From assembly GCA_009767595.1 (NCBI GenBank), contig VSDK01006555.1, positions 403,785 to 467,784 of the forward strand: DNA of 64,000 bases, in the 5' to 3' direction. The notes beneath the pieces were generated by a model that was not told the DNA's origin, ran no database searches, and saw only the letters and a program-made list of their open reading frames with translations. The position numbers were made by a program, and so were the translations under genes. Numbering within the stretch: the first letter of the stretch is position 1; the number at the start of each line of letters is the position of its first letter. Below are positions 32,610 to 45,640 of this stretch, in pieces. This DNA is from Symbiodinium kawagutii. Taxonomy: Eukaryota; Sar; Dinophyceae; Suessiales; Symbiodiniaceae.

Positions 32610-32825
32610 AGGATGATGATGATGATGATGATGATGACGATGATGATGACGATGATGATGACGATGATGATGATGACGACGATGATGACGATGATGATGA
32701 CGACGGTGATGACGACGGTGATGACGACGGTGACGACGACGGTGACGACGACGACGACGACGACGAAGACGACGACAACGACTACTACTACTACAACTAC
32801 TACAACTACTACAACAACAACAACA

Positions 32826-32857
<32 letters not shown>

Positions 32858-32957
32858 TACTACNNNNNNNNNNNNNNNNNNNNNNNNNNNNNNNNNNNNN
32901 NNNNNNNNNNNNNNNNNNNNNNNNNNNNNNNNNNNNNNNNNNNNNNNNNNNNNNNNN

Positions 32958-33046
<89 letters not shown>

Positions 33047-33062
33047 GGAGGAGGAGGAGGAG
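32610..33062. repeat. Compound trinucleotide microsatellite with assembly gap
   Basis: GAT/GAC array, then ACT/AAC array, a 94-base run of N (32864-32957), then a pure GAT array ending in GAG. Open frames on both strands (poly-Asp, Met, Thr, Ser, Val, His) are artefacts. The true length is unknown because of the gap. Confidence 0.95.
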
Positions 33063-36000
33063 GACTACAAGAATAAGGCGAGCTTGGAAGAAGGTTTGAT
33101 GAAGTTGTGTTTTCCACGAAGCGAATCGCACGCCTTTTTAGAAGAGGCCAAAACGAAAAAACAAAGCACGACATGCACAGGGAGCTGACACCTCCGCAGC
33201 AAGAAGGAGAAATCTGCAGCGCCACATTGGGACCAATACATTGGAATCTCGTAGTCGAATAAACGCCATTCTAAAAAAGCTTGGCATTCCAGCCATATTT
33301 TCAAAGAATTTCAATGTGTGTGTGCAAGGACCTATTGGGATGGTGAAGTGTAGCGTCTCCAGCTCCAAGAATGGACTCTGCGGATCTCCACGGCAGTCAT
33401 GTGACTTTTCACAACGGTCTCCGAATCTGAGGCCCAGACCAGCACATGTGAGTTCCGCACCACGAGGTGCTACCAAGAGCAGGGCCTCAGTGCTGCAATG
33501 CGCTGCAGAAGCGGTGCAGAAGCGGTGCAGAAGCGGTGCATATACGTTGGAGCGAAAATGGCTCAGCAAATGAATTTCATATCAGATAATATATATATAT
33601 ATAAATATAAATATACATCTGTGTGTGTGCGCATATAGAAATATGTACATATGCAATTATATACACATAGTATCATATACCTATTCAGTATCTATTTATT
33701 GCATGTAGAATCCAATAATCTGAATTACTTTTATACAAATGTTGCTTCTCATGGCTAAGAATCCACTCTTAACAGAGTGTCCAGCTGATTCCAGCTGGAA
33801 TTCCTGGTCCATTCACTTGATTGGTTTCGACTATCTCTGGGATCCAAGCTTGCAATCGCAGGGGTGCATCAGACCCATGGATGGAGTCCTGGATCTCAAA
33901 GCTGGTTGTGCAGAAAGATATATAGATCTATAAAGCATTCGCGATGCGAACAGATTCAACTTCTTCATTTCATGCGCTCCTCTGCATTTCGCGGCACCAG
34001 TGTGATGTTGAGCATATGAAAGACTCCGGGGTTGACGCTCTCAGGAACCAACTTGCCCTGCACAGTTCAGCAAAGCTTAGACTCCCTTCTTCACTGGGGT
34101 GGCAATTTGCCAAGCCAATCTTGGCCTGGTTGCTGGCCTCAAATGTGTTCTTGTTGAAAGTTGGTGGCTTTAACTTGCGCAACCCTGACATTGAGATGGA
34201 CTCCTCAACAAGAAATCCAGGATTCTCCAAGCAGTGACCTCTAGTTACCTGCGTTCAATTTGAGAGCCATGGATTGCAAGTTCGGTTGTGAACAATGTGA
34301 AACCCTCCAAATCAAACAATTTGAACATGAAGAATCTAAGGGAAGGAGATTTATGGTCTGAGTCAAAATGCAAACCAATGTATATGAAGAATATCGAACA
34401 CTCATCATGGGTTGATTCGGTCTACGCATTTCCCATCTGACCCATCCACTGTGGTGTCGCCCGATTTGCCAGCGACCTCCATGCCGGTCAAGCTAAACCC
34501 TGGAAGTTCTGCCTGTCAAAATACGCGAGAAAGAAGGAAAAAAACAATAGGAATAAGAATTTAGAAAAAAGGTCAAGAAAAGAACTAAAAGAAGTAAAGA
34601 ACCAGATAAGAAGAGACAGGAGATAAGAATAGAATAGAAAAGAATGGAATAGACACGGGGTCAGAAAGCTTCCACTGTCAAAGTCCAGGGCCGTGCTGCC
34701 CAGTCTTTCCAAGCACAGCGGATCACTCTGTCGACAGCAGATCGCTGCAGACCTCGTGCAAGGTGACAGAAGATGAGGAAGTGTCGGCCCAGCCTAAGTG
34801 GCGCTGTGGGATCAACGACGCTCCTAACTTCGTTAATTGGCAACCGAAGCTCGTTGCAGTAAAATCAGTTTTCGGCCCAAGAAATATCACCCAAGCAAAG
34901 CCCAGAACCCAGAGGAAATCGACCCTGTCCTTGCAGTTGAGCTGCGGGTTATCACTCGCCAAGTATTCTCCGTAGAACCAGGATTGAACAACGGATTCCT
35001 GACCAGAAGCCAGACCTGTCAAAGCTTCTGAGCATTGGAAATGGAATGAGATTCACATTGGCTTTTTCTTCGGGATTCAGGACCACACCTGGTATTCCTG
35101 GTCCTTGAGTAGCATTCCAGTTCTCGAACTCTCCTGCAGCAACTTGATCACCAGTACTGAGAAGCAATTGAAATTTCAGACATACTGAGACTGCAAAGAG
35201 TTGAATTGAGATGTGTTCACTGGCCTCTGCCTCGAGGAGTATGAGGGATGCGTTAGAATAGGCCTTGGCAGTGAGTCCATGCTACCTTCTAATCATTTGG
35301 CTTGGCAAAGATAAATGGAGGCTTACTTCCCTTCTCATGGAATGTGCCCAGAGTGTGTCCATGCAACTCTCAGTCCGATGTACCATCTCTCCCGTATCGG
35401 TTGCATAGCTACATATTCCAACCCAACAATTTCAGCTCAGAGTCTGACCCCCAAAGTCACGCCCCGGCATTCGAAGGGTGGTGGCCTGAAATGCAGTGAG
35501 CTCCACAGCGTGGCTCCGCTCCGATTTCATGCCAAGTCGTCGGCAAAGTAGAAGCCGACTCGAAGATATCCAGATTTGCACGGGCCTGAAGGCCATCACC
35601 ATGTTGAACTGTTGACTTTGCCGGTTCCCTGGCATTTTCTGTAAGTGATTACAAGATATCACAAGTGCACTTTACATAATGATGAGGCCTCTTCAATTGC
35701 TTCGCAGTTGTCCGGGAACACCTGCACTAATGCCAAGGTTGATACACCAAAGTGCTGGCAGGTCAGGATCAAAACTCACCAAAACTCAATGGGAATCATA
35801 GAGAGACTTGGCCACTTCGAATCAACGCATAGCTGCAGCCGCTGACGTATCCAAGGGGTGGAATCACCAACACTCTTGATGCACAGTCTCGAAGGCAAGG
35901 CGCAACACCTGGCCACAATTCTCATTAAAGGAGGAATCTGAATGTGACGAAATGGCATAATGCAATATGTGAAGGAAGATATGTCAATGTTTTTGTCAAA

Positions 36001-39000
36001 ATCATTCACAATCAACAAGCCTGAAAGGACATGAAAGGACCACAGACTTGCCACTTGGTAAGGATGCTATTTCTCTAACATTGGTACAAGATGGTACAAG
36101 ATGGTACAAGGTCATGTCTCCCACGGCCTGGAGGAGGTGGAGCTGCACGTGGCAGATCTTGAGACAACATGAATGTCAGCCTTTCAGCAAGATCTCCATG
36201 GACGCGATTTCGAGGTATCCACGGAAATGGACATGTGGAACTCATTTGAACTCAAAGGCTTTCCTTTGATGCCCTTTGTTCATGCCACACAAAGGAGAAG
36301 CTGCCATGCTCGGCTTCTGGAAGCGACGTATACGACATAATGAAGCATCCAGCTTGTTATCAGATCATTGGATCAGCGTGTGGTCATGACTTTCTGGGCA
36401 TCCAGCCTCAACACATTTCTTGGGAAGAGTGGCAAAAGTGCAGTAGGACGGATCTGGCAACAAGGTTCCCGTCAAACAGCAGTGAAGCAGAGTTGCTGTC
36501 CACTGTCGGACCAAATCAAGAACACCCACTCGCAGTTGGCTGACAGCTGAAATGTGTCTCCTCTAATCCCTTCCGCACAACTGCCCTTTGAAGCCTGCAA
36601 ATGCGGGATGCTTCCCCGCAATACAAAGCCGGGCAAGCGCCCCCAGTGCACAGGCCTGGGTACAACTTCAGTCACTGTATGATCATTCCAGTGTAACGCA
36701 TCTGCACTGTGTAGCAAGTTTTTTCAAGTTTCTTCACCTCAAAGTTTCGTCTCCTGCCTAGTGATGTTCTCCGCAAGCCTAGTGTACGTACGAAAGAGCC
36801 AAAAGCTTTGGTCTCGTCCCTGAAGCAAGTCCGGACAATCCACCTCATCGGAAAGTTGCAAGTCACGGCTCAATGCACTTTCCAACTTGTGAAAGTCACA
36901 TCTTCCAACAGCGTCGATTGTGAAAGTCTTGGCACCCGCGCATAGGCTGGGAAGGAATAGGGCACAAGAGCTTCAAGCAAACTCCCTCCACCCAGCTCAG
37001 CTGGAATTTCTATATCAAGCCTCAGGGCCGACAAATCCACAGCCATTGTGACTCTGGACCCAGCCATACCCAGCCTTGGCCCATGGAGATTTACCCGCAC
37101 ACCTCATCTGAACATCTGACAGAATCAACTAACCTAAAGTTCACCTCACTCGCTGTGCCACAAAATCCAGCCTTCTGGCAAAGCCTTGGCTGCAATATTG
37201 CCATTGCCTTGCAGTGCCTAAGGGCATGGTACACGTGGCACCGCATGGTTCGCTGTGCTCATTTACAACATGGCGAGAAATGTCAAGATTTTGTAATAAG
37301 GCTTTTTGTTGAATACCATGCATAAGCCAAAACACTCGCAACTTTGCTTCGCTCTTTGGACCCTGCCTGACTCTCGGGTAGCCCAGATTTGCTCCATGCT
37401 CTCATGTAGGTGAGTCGCGCTGCCTAGGTCACTGGACTTGGAGGAACCACCTGGGCACCTCACCTGCCGGCCTTGAGAACTACAAAGCTACTAAGCAATG
37501 CTGAGACCTGTTGAGTGTTGCTCTTTGCCTCTTAGCCTTTTTTTGCCTTGATTTTCTTGCGTCTTCTGCGACAATCTCAATGAACAATATGCTTTGCCCC
37601 TGACTGCTGTGCTCCAATCAAGCGGTCCAGACCTTCACCATTTGTGGCCGGAAAAAAAAAAACACAACAAAAAAGAAATTCTTTGAAATCTGATTCGGTC
37701 TGATTCTATCTGATTCCAATTTCTTCGAAATGTTTCCAACTGTGTCCAGTTGGGTCCTCAGTTGGGAACTGAAAAACGAAGCCGGGCGGGGCCAGGAAGG
37801 TCAGCAAGGCTGCAGCCAATCGCGGTAGCCTTAGGGTCACTCTCCAAAAAACCGGACGAGAAACGAATAGATACAATGCGCAATATACTTAATATAGGCG
37901 AACAGTAGCAGCTGAATGGATAGATACAAAATGATGCAATATGACAGGAACAGCATCGGAGCCCAAATGGATGGCGGGTCATGAAGATCATGAAAAACAA
38001 AGAGATTCCGTCTTGCGACGCAATAAAGAGCCGCATGTGTTGAGGTCAGTGTAGCTTTGAAGAAGAGGCAGTTAAGCTCTGAAAGAAGTCACGCTAAGTT
38101 GTCTGCGAGGATTCCAACTCAAAGAGCACCACCACCAATTCTCGATCCTTGCGTAAAGAAAAGGCATATCTCAGAGATATGGGTATTTTGCATCCCCAAA
38201 CGATTGGAAATTGCATCTGTTCTTTCGACATGTGAAAAAAGCTCTCAGTTTCAGGCATATGACAAAAAGCTGTAAGTGGGCTCAACAACCGCGCGACGCA
38301 CCCCCTGGAGAAGCTTGATTTCACTGTGAAAGGATCCAATGGCACAAATTCTTTCAGACCAAGTCAGCAGAGTATCTGTTGATAGACATTCCCACATTAT
38401 CCCACATTCCTTCCGAATTGTGCAGCAGCATACAGCAGCATCGAACATCTTCGTGCCTCATAGAGCTCTGGTGAGTCCTGTTGTGCTTCATCCACCACTT
38501 CATATTGATTGCCTTCCGGGAGGCAGTCCAGTGTGGCACACTCCGAACGAGAAACGCAGAGCCCGAACTGCATTCAGAAGTCAACGCAAATGCCAAAAGT
38601 CTACTCCAAATTCTCCAAATCCCTCTTTTTTGCCTCGTAAAATCTCTGTTGCCAAAGTCCAATCAGTGGCAGCTGACGTACTGCCCGTTCCAGATGCATC
38701 ACCGTAGCTGGAAGATGTTGTAACCTCCAAAAAGGTGACCTTGCACAGGGATTCCTTGCATAAAGATTGAAGAAAGGCAAACGGATAGATTCCAAAAAAA
38801 AATCAATTCATTTCATTCTTCGTTCTCCAAGAAGCAACCACGATTTGTGACGAAGTTTGACACCCTGTGACCCATCATCTGCCTCAAGGCGGGTCCCAGG
38901 TAGTAAAGGAGTAGCGGTCGAGGATGGCAACAGCCTTCACAAAGGAAGTCGCAGAGTGATTTCGACCCCTTCAATTCATGACACGCAGCGTCGATCTCAA

Positions 39001-41830
39001 CAGGAGCACATTCACATGCCAGGAGCAAAGGAAGGCGACGGCAGAGCTTGATGTTGAAATGGCCGTGGTCAAAATTAAACTTTGAACATGTAATGAACAT
39101 ATATATGATCAACATCTGATGTTCAGGATCTGGCTGAACATAGGTGGCAGCACCAGCAGTCCCGAGACCATAGCAGCATCCGGCCGGCCTAGGTATATCA
39201 ATGAAAGAGAGCGCAAGACCCCAGGCAGACGAAAGCTACACATGTGAACACTGGGCACGGAGCGTGCTGCAATGCGGCATCGCTATGCTTTGCCCCGTTT
39301 TCAGTACCTGGGTTGCAATTGTCTTGATCTTCGCAGGTCTGAGTCCAATGGGGTAGTAGGCTTATCTTCAACCACTGGCCTTCAAAGTCTCAGTCTTGGC
39401 AAAGGGTATGCACAGTACTCTATGCTGTAAAGAAGGTGCATTTACAATCCTATCTTAAAGAAATACTGCTTCGGAGCTGTCTTTCAAAAGGAGAGGGCAA
39501 CAGTTCTGGGATCCTCACGCTGACATAGCACTGCAGGGCGTAACATGCTGGAGAGCCCTTGGTCTTCTTTCAAATTGTGGCTTTTTGGCTCAATGCCCTC
39601 TTTGAGATGAAAATCAAGAAGTCATTTGGGTCAGCACGGCTGTCATCTTCGAGCTCAGTTTCTTGCTTCAGGACCATTTGGCTGGCAGTCAGACCCGAGT
39701 CCAGCACCTGTGTCATGTCTATACTGTGTTGTGCAGCGTCCTCCCAAGAATTGAAGAATGACGGGATAGCGGATACCTCTTGCTAGCTTGCCCGTGTACT
39801 ACTTGTGGGCAAGATTTGATAACATACGATTTGCTCAGACACTAGGAACATAAAGGAAGTGGCATCGAAACTCCAGACGGCCCTGTTCTATCAAAATCAA
39901 AGATTCCAGTAAGATTGCTGCAGTTCACTACCCATGACGCCGGGTGCCTACTGGCTGCAGGCGTGTGGAAGTGGTTGAATCCCAGGAGATTCGGAACCAC
40001 TGGGGCGGTCGTACCTTAAAAATCATCAAACAGGATTGGCAAAGAAATGCAAAAACAGATGTGACTCATCTTAGAGCGTCTTGAACTTTGTCTGTTGAAC
40101 ATGCTCTCTCTCTCTCTTGGATGTTCCACATCGTTGTAGCACGTCTTGCGATCTTGCTGAGCAGGTAACCACCAGTCTCGCTTCTTGACCGTTCAAGGCA
40201 GTCCTCATAGCAAAGATTGCTGCAAACAAGTTCAACAAGCTGCGAGCAACAAACTCAACCTCCAGGCACGCATAGGCACACTAGGTGCATGGCAGAAGCC
40301 GGACGACCAGGTACAACTTGGAGAAGCCTCTGGCCTCCAACCTTTGAAGTTGTGTACAAAAGTTTACAACCACGTAAAACTGCAAGTATATAATGTTTTT
40401 ACCCCCCAAACTTGGCATGCCTAATGAGTCAGCATCAAGGCTGATACTGAAGCTCAAGTGAACTTAGTGAAACACAGATACCTCAAAACCATTAGCATCA
40501 CCTGAGCCTTACTGGGCATGAAGGAGCTCTTTTTTGTTTTTGGATCTGCTACCATTCAGTTCTTCTTTGTTCTGTGGAAACTTTCCATTGGACCACTCGA
40601 TCATACTCCGTCTGATGAAGGACACCTTGATGTGTGCTAAGTTTCATGCAAAGGCTGTTCCATGGAGAGATCCTGGACCTTGCAATTCACTTCCCAACGA
40701 ATCGAGGTCTGCATTGTAAACTCTCAAAGCGGAAGTTTCAAGCGGCGTTCAAAGTGTGCGACCTAGTTTCATCTGTTGGGGGATGAGTTGACTAAGAAAT
40801 TCCTAAGACCTCATGATGTAACCAAACATAACCAGTACTTCTCTGTTCAGCCGTAAGAGTCTAGCACGAAGCTCGGTTGCGAGGGGCCATCCAGCAGCCT
40901 GGTGACGCGCAGATCTCTCTTCTCACTGGGTGCTACTGGGTGCTACTTACTTTGCTCATTACTTTGCTCCAACTTTTTTCTAATTGGCATTACTTTGCAC
41001 TGTGATCTCATGTGATCTCTGTCACAAGACTTGTTTGGCACCTTGCCCATTGCCAGGACGGAAGATCGCTCAGCACCCAGAGCTGTGAATGCTGGCATGG
41101 ACGCCTTTAGTGCCAGGATACAGCGTGCAGACGGACATGTTTGGATGCCACGCGTCTTGGTGTTCAAGCTTACAATGGACGGAGGAGGCAGTGCTGCAAA
41201 TGCAGTCACTGGGCGATTCGACAGGGAAACCTATTCTCCGTCTGTGATTTCTTGAACTGGGCTCCCCAAACAATGGCAAGCAAAGTGAATGATGGCAAAA
41301 TGGAATCCTGCACCAAAAGCTGAGCAAGCGGCACTTGCTTCGCACCTTATAAGCATCCCTTGGAAGAAAAAAACGCGATAATAATCATGCTGACCATGTT
41401 GTCCAACAACCTTGGACCTTGGGCTGCATGAAGTTTTGAAACAGCAGCGCAATAAAGTGCTCCACCTGATGAAGACGCATGGCTCCAGTGATGGCCCCTC
41501 CAGGAACCTGCCGCTCCAAGCAGAACGAAAGGATGCTTTGCATTTTGCACATGGCGCATCACCTCTCGGAGGATGAAGCCGTATCCTGCCGGTGAATGCA
41601 AAACCAGAATGTGCCAACATATTTTCTCGAAATCAACTCCAAAATCAGTCAAAGTACATGTCACTGATAAGTGTATTTCGTACCAGAAGTGGACTGCATG
41701 CTTCACTCACCAGTAGAAAGCTATTAACATGCATGTGTTTTCTGCACTTCCAACCGAATGCAAATAAAGCCAGGAATACTTTGGAAGGCTTTCCAACCTT
41801 GTGGTTGCAAGTACAATAGAAGCTGAAGCA
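33063..41830. other. Stretch without a supported gene
   Basis: About 8.8 kb with only short open frames. It holds a 12-base tandem (GCAGAAGCGGTG, 33507-33541), an AT/TA-rich block (33587-33680), an A/G-rich block (34520-34650) and scattered possible minus-strand exons that I could not link, such as 38830-39060 and 41350-41600. None has a recognisable domain. Confidence 0.5.
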
Positions 41831-41839
41831 TCAGGACAT

Positions 41840-42060
41840 GACTGACTGTGGTTCCGGCTTGTGGAAGATGACAATGCCATAGCTCGAAAGGAATTCAAGC
41901 ATGACCACGGAGATGGCAGAGGAGTTGTATCTGGCATAGGCCAGGATCAGAGTCAGAAAGAGCAAAACTGCGGCAAGCTGCAAGATGCTGCAAGATGCTG
42001 CAAGCAGTCCAGGTCGACTCTGAAAGCCCATGCAACAATGAGCGAAGTCAAAGAATGGGA
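41840..42060 (-). CDS. Possible exon with one transmembrane helix
   Basis: The minus-strand frame contains a strongly hydrophobic stretch (ILQLAAVLLFLTLILAYA) flanked by polar residues and ending near FHKPEP. It could be the membrane anchor of a large surface protein encoded upstream on the same strand (gene D), but about 7 kb of mostly unresolved sequence separates them. No motif beyond hydrophobicity. Confidence 0.25.
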
Positions 42061-42845
42061 CACCAATCCGGCCAAGGTCCATGTCCTCAGAGGTCAATGA
42101 AAAACAAACTCTGCAGGTTCTGTCTCCAAATTAGACACGGAATGGTTCCGCAGTCCTTTGCCAACGGAACGGAATCCATAGCAACGTCCTGGGTTTTTGT
42201 TTCGCTGCTTCTTTATTCTTGAAAATGAATCACGTCAAAACTGGAGAAATACCAGTGGAATTGCCGAAAAAAATCCAACTTCAATGCATTTGAATACGTT
42301 TCTTGCCTCTGTACCGGCTGTCGCATGGTAGGCCAATTGGCCAGCGATTGCTGGTGGAATGATTGTCACCTCGGTCTCACATGGCCTTGGAACTCGCCTT
42401 TTCAACCTCACCAGCCTTGCTGAGCCAATGGCAGAACCTTCCAGTGGCAGCGGCAAGGAAAAAGCAATGCTTAGGGTCACAACCTCATGAAGTGCACCAC
42501 AGGATCGTAAGAAGGTCCTGGAATCAAAAAAGCACCAGGATAGCTTGAGAATTTAAAGCTTCTCAATCGGGTTTTCGCAGGATCTATCTTCATGTCTTAG
42601 CTTGAAATAAAGTCCTGCATAGTTCTATGTCCGGGTTCTATTTTGAGTCTCCAGAATTGTCAGTCGACTCCATGATTTCAACTTGCAGATGACTGAGCAA
42701 TCCACTGCAGCCGCTCGAGACTTCGTCGACGGCAAGACCACGAACTGATCGCCACCCTGAAAAACCGGAGACCAAGTGACAGCCAAGGAAGCAGAAAAAG
42801 AGTGAGAAGCGGAAAGAGAAGCAGTAGAACCAGTAGAAACTCAGT

Positions 42846-43300
42846 TAAAGCAAGAAAGCACGGGAAAAGCACAAGAAAGCATAAGAAAGCACAAGAAAGC
42901 ACAAGAAAGCATAAGAACGCATAAGAAAGGTCTACAAAGAATAAGAAAGCATAAGAAAGGTCTAGAAAGAATGAGAAAGCTCAAGAAAACACAAGAAAGC
43001 ACAAGAAAGCACAAGAAAGCATAAGAAAGCATAAGAACGCATAAGAAAAAGGTCTAGAAAGAATAAGAAAGCATAAGAAAGGTCTAGAAAGAATGAGAAA
43101 GCTCAAGAAAACACAAGAAAGCAGAAGAAAGCACAATAAAGCTCAACAAAAGCACAAGAAAGAATAAGAAAGCAAAAGAAAGTTCAAGAAGAAATATCAA
43201 GAAAGAATAAGAAAGCAGAAGAAAGTTCAAGAAAGATCAACAAGAAAGCACAAGAAAGCTCAAGAAAGATCAAGAAAGCACAAGAAAGCATAAGAACGTA
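42846..43300. repeat. Polypurine decamer array (AAGAAAGCAC/AAGAAAGCAT)
   Basis: About 450 bases of near-tandem ten-base units on a purine-rich plus strand. The minus-strand frame reads as a periodic Leu/Phe/Ser/Cys-rich string, which is an artefact. Confidence 0.9.
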
Positions 43301-43661
43301 GTAGAAGTTCAGCAGTCCGAAGAGTGGGATCAAGATGAGTTAGGAGTTTGTTGGTGATGCTGTGTGAGTCTTGGGACGGATACTGAAAGAGACTGCAATT
43401 ATGTGTCGTTGTTCTAAAGATTACAAAACATCGACCAAGCAAACAAAACCGATGACAGAACATCAACTAAATCAACTAATGCGTGTTTCAATGAGTGTGG
43501 GGGCTTGCACAGCAATAGAATCTACTCAAGTATTGTTTTAAAGAGCGAATGCAGAGGCGCCAAGGGGTCTTCCTATTCACCTAGGAGTTCTATAGCAGTG
43601 CCTGAATCCAAACAACGCAGAAAATAGGACTAAGGAAAATTCATAACTTTTTGACTATTTC

Positions 43662-43681
43662 TATGTATATATATATATATG

Positions 43682-43732
<51 letters not shown>

Positions 43733-43733
43733 T
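43662..43733. repeat. TA/TATG microsatellite
   Basis: A TA run interrupted by TATG units. Confidence 0.9.
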
Positions 43734-45531
43734 TGTATTTTCAATTCTACCTTGTTCTACCTCTCTACTTCTCCGTCTACAGCCAAGCGGCCACAGTGGG
43801 CAGCCCCATGGCACCAGCTTGCGGGCCAGAGACTGGCCTCAGCCGTGGGCGGTGGACATTTCTTTCTATTCACATCGCCAGTAGCATCCGTGTGGGGGTA
43901 GAAATTGAAAACCCAGATGCTAAATATAGTAGGGAGATGCACTGGCAACCATGCAGAAACACAGCACGATGCTCGAATCTCAAATATCTCAAATGTTCAC
44001 CCTGCCGCCATTGGGCAATTCTTATTGAAAGGATGAAACAAGCCATATGTTCTGTCAGTTTCAAACGGAAGAAGATAAGAAAACAAGTGCCATAGCTGCA
44101 GTCTGATGCAAAGCCTTGGGTCTCTCAGGGCGTTGCCCCGTCGATTCCAGCAAGGTCCCGTCAGGAGATCTGAATTCCAGGGTCCACATCCCTAAACCAC
44201 CTTGGCTGCAGCGTTTCTGTCTAGACATTCTGATCAGTTGCACTTGGGGACTCAGAGTTTACCCCAAGTATTGCAGTGGAAGTCTTCACTATCTGCCGTT
44301 CAAGCAAACCACCCAAAGAACACAGCGATGTAGTCGCGGAGCATCTTGAGTTCCCACATTGAGAGAGTTCCATTGGATATTACAAGGATCTTGTTGGGAA
44401 CAATATTGCTGCCAGGATGCAAATGAACCATGAAATCCCCAAAGCAATTGCATCCCAACTAGAAACTCCTGTACTCTTGGGCTATAATAGCCTGAAACGA
44501 CTCTGGAGAAACTCTTTCATCTTACCCGATCATCCTGCTCCTTTCAGCTACTGAGGACCCGACTTTGCTCAGGGCTCAAGGTTTCGATTGCAAAGCAATA
44601 CGAGATCGTAGCCTCTACAAGGCGCCAACTGTTGCTAGGTCTCAACTCCATTTGACATGACAATATGAGCAGTGGACAAAATTACTTGTTTGGGTGACCA
44701 TCATTTGGGGAGGACTCGCTTTTCAGTCGGACCTCTTTTGCGGGTTCTGTGTTTGAGCAAAATCCACTCGCTTTTCAGTCGGACCTACTCGCTTTTGGGA
44801 AATTTCACTACTTCTCTCAACAAATGGTTGCACAAATAAGAAAGTAATTAACGATAATTTTGTCAGGAGCCTCCAACTCAAGTGCTATGACCACACGAGC
44901 AAAGGTTGGTGTCTCCACATCACAACTCTGAGGCGTTGCCAACAAGACCTAGGCCAGCGCTGCTCAAATGTGTGGTCGAATGCAGTCCAAGAAGGAACAG
45001 ACCCAACCCATCCTCTCTGCTTTGTTGGAGCTGACTTCCCTTCCGAAGTGAACTGGCGAAACACTCCCCACGAAATCACAACAAGGAGGGATACCATTTG
45101 TTTTTAGATTCCAAATCAGCCTTGAGGTTGTGGCGCAAGAAGGTTTGCAGCTCCCTGTGAAAACCTGCTCCGTTTGCGAAGCACGCTCATCTGGAATCCA
45201 ATCCTTAGGCAGCTCCCTGGGAAGTGGAAACAGATTTGGCTTCGTTGATTTGAGGTTTGAGGGCAGCACGAGCTGATCTGGTCGGCTGATCCGACATGGC
45301 CTCGAGAGGAGCTCGGATCTCACATTTTTTGGAGGACACCACTGAGTCGCATTTACTGTGCTCGACTTGGTGTGCTGCGAGAGGAAAGTAAAACTGTCCG
45401 GTGGCACATAGATCAATAGATGAGTGCCAGAAGGTTGAGCCTCTCGAAAAAACAAGTGGTGTAATCAAAGAGGAAACAAGTGATGCCTCTTTTTGTCTGA
45501 GATGCCATTGAAAAGAACGTTTTTCTGGCAA

Positions 45532-45640
45532 TCAAATTCCGGTCAGTGCCTCTGGTACAGTGAAGCGTAAGGTGACATTGGCTCTTTGGGGCCCTGCCTC
45601 AGTGCTGTTGCTGTCCAATGTTGACAGACTTTTCCAACAG
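45532..45640 (-). CDS. Candidate exon of a gene D-like protein
   Basis: The minus-strand frame reads about 30 codons with beta-strand character (PQRANVTLRFTVPEALTG). A downstream frame at about 45450-45300 continues in similar style (QPSGTHLLIYVPPDSFTF). The residue pattern resembles the extracellular repeats of the big exon at 48968-51185, so this may be a later exon of the same gene. Splice linkage was not established. Confidence 0.3.

Noticed and set aside
32613..33188. Long open frames of poly-Asp, poly-Thr, poly-Ser or poly-Val on both strands
   Set aside because: They are translations of a trinucleotide microsatellite across an assembly gap.
39570..39595. Possible spliced-leader relic (TTTTGGCTCAA)
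   Set aside because: Only 11 contiguous bases match, the rest disagrees, and no gene follows in the right orientation.
42841..43032. Periodic Leu/Phe/Cys-rich minus-strand frame resembling a membrane protein
   Set aside because: It is an artefact of the decamer purine array and repeats with its period.
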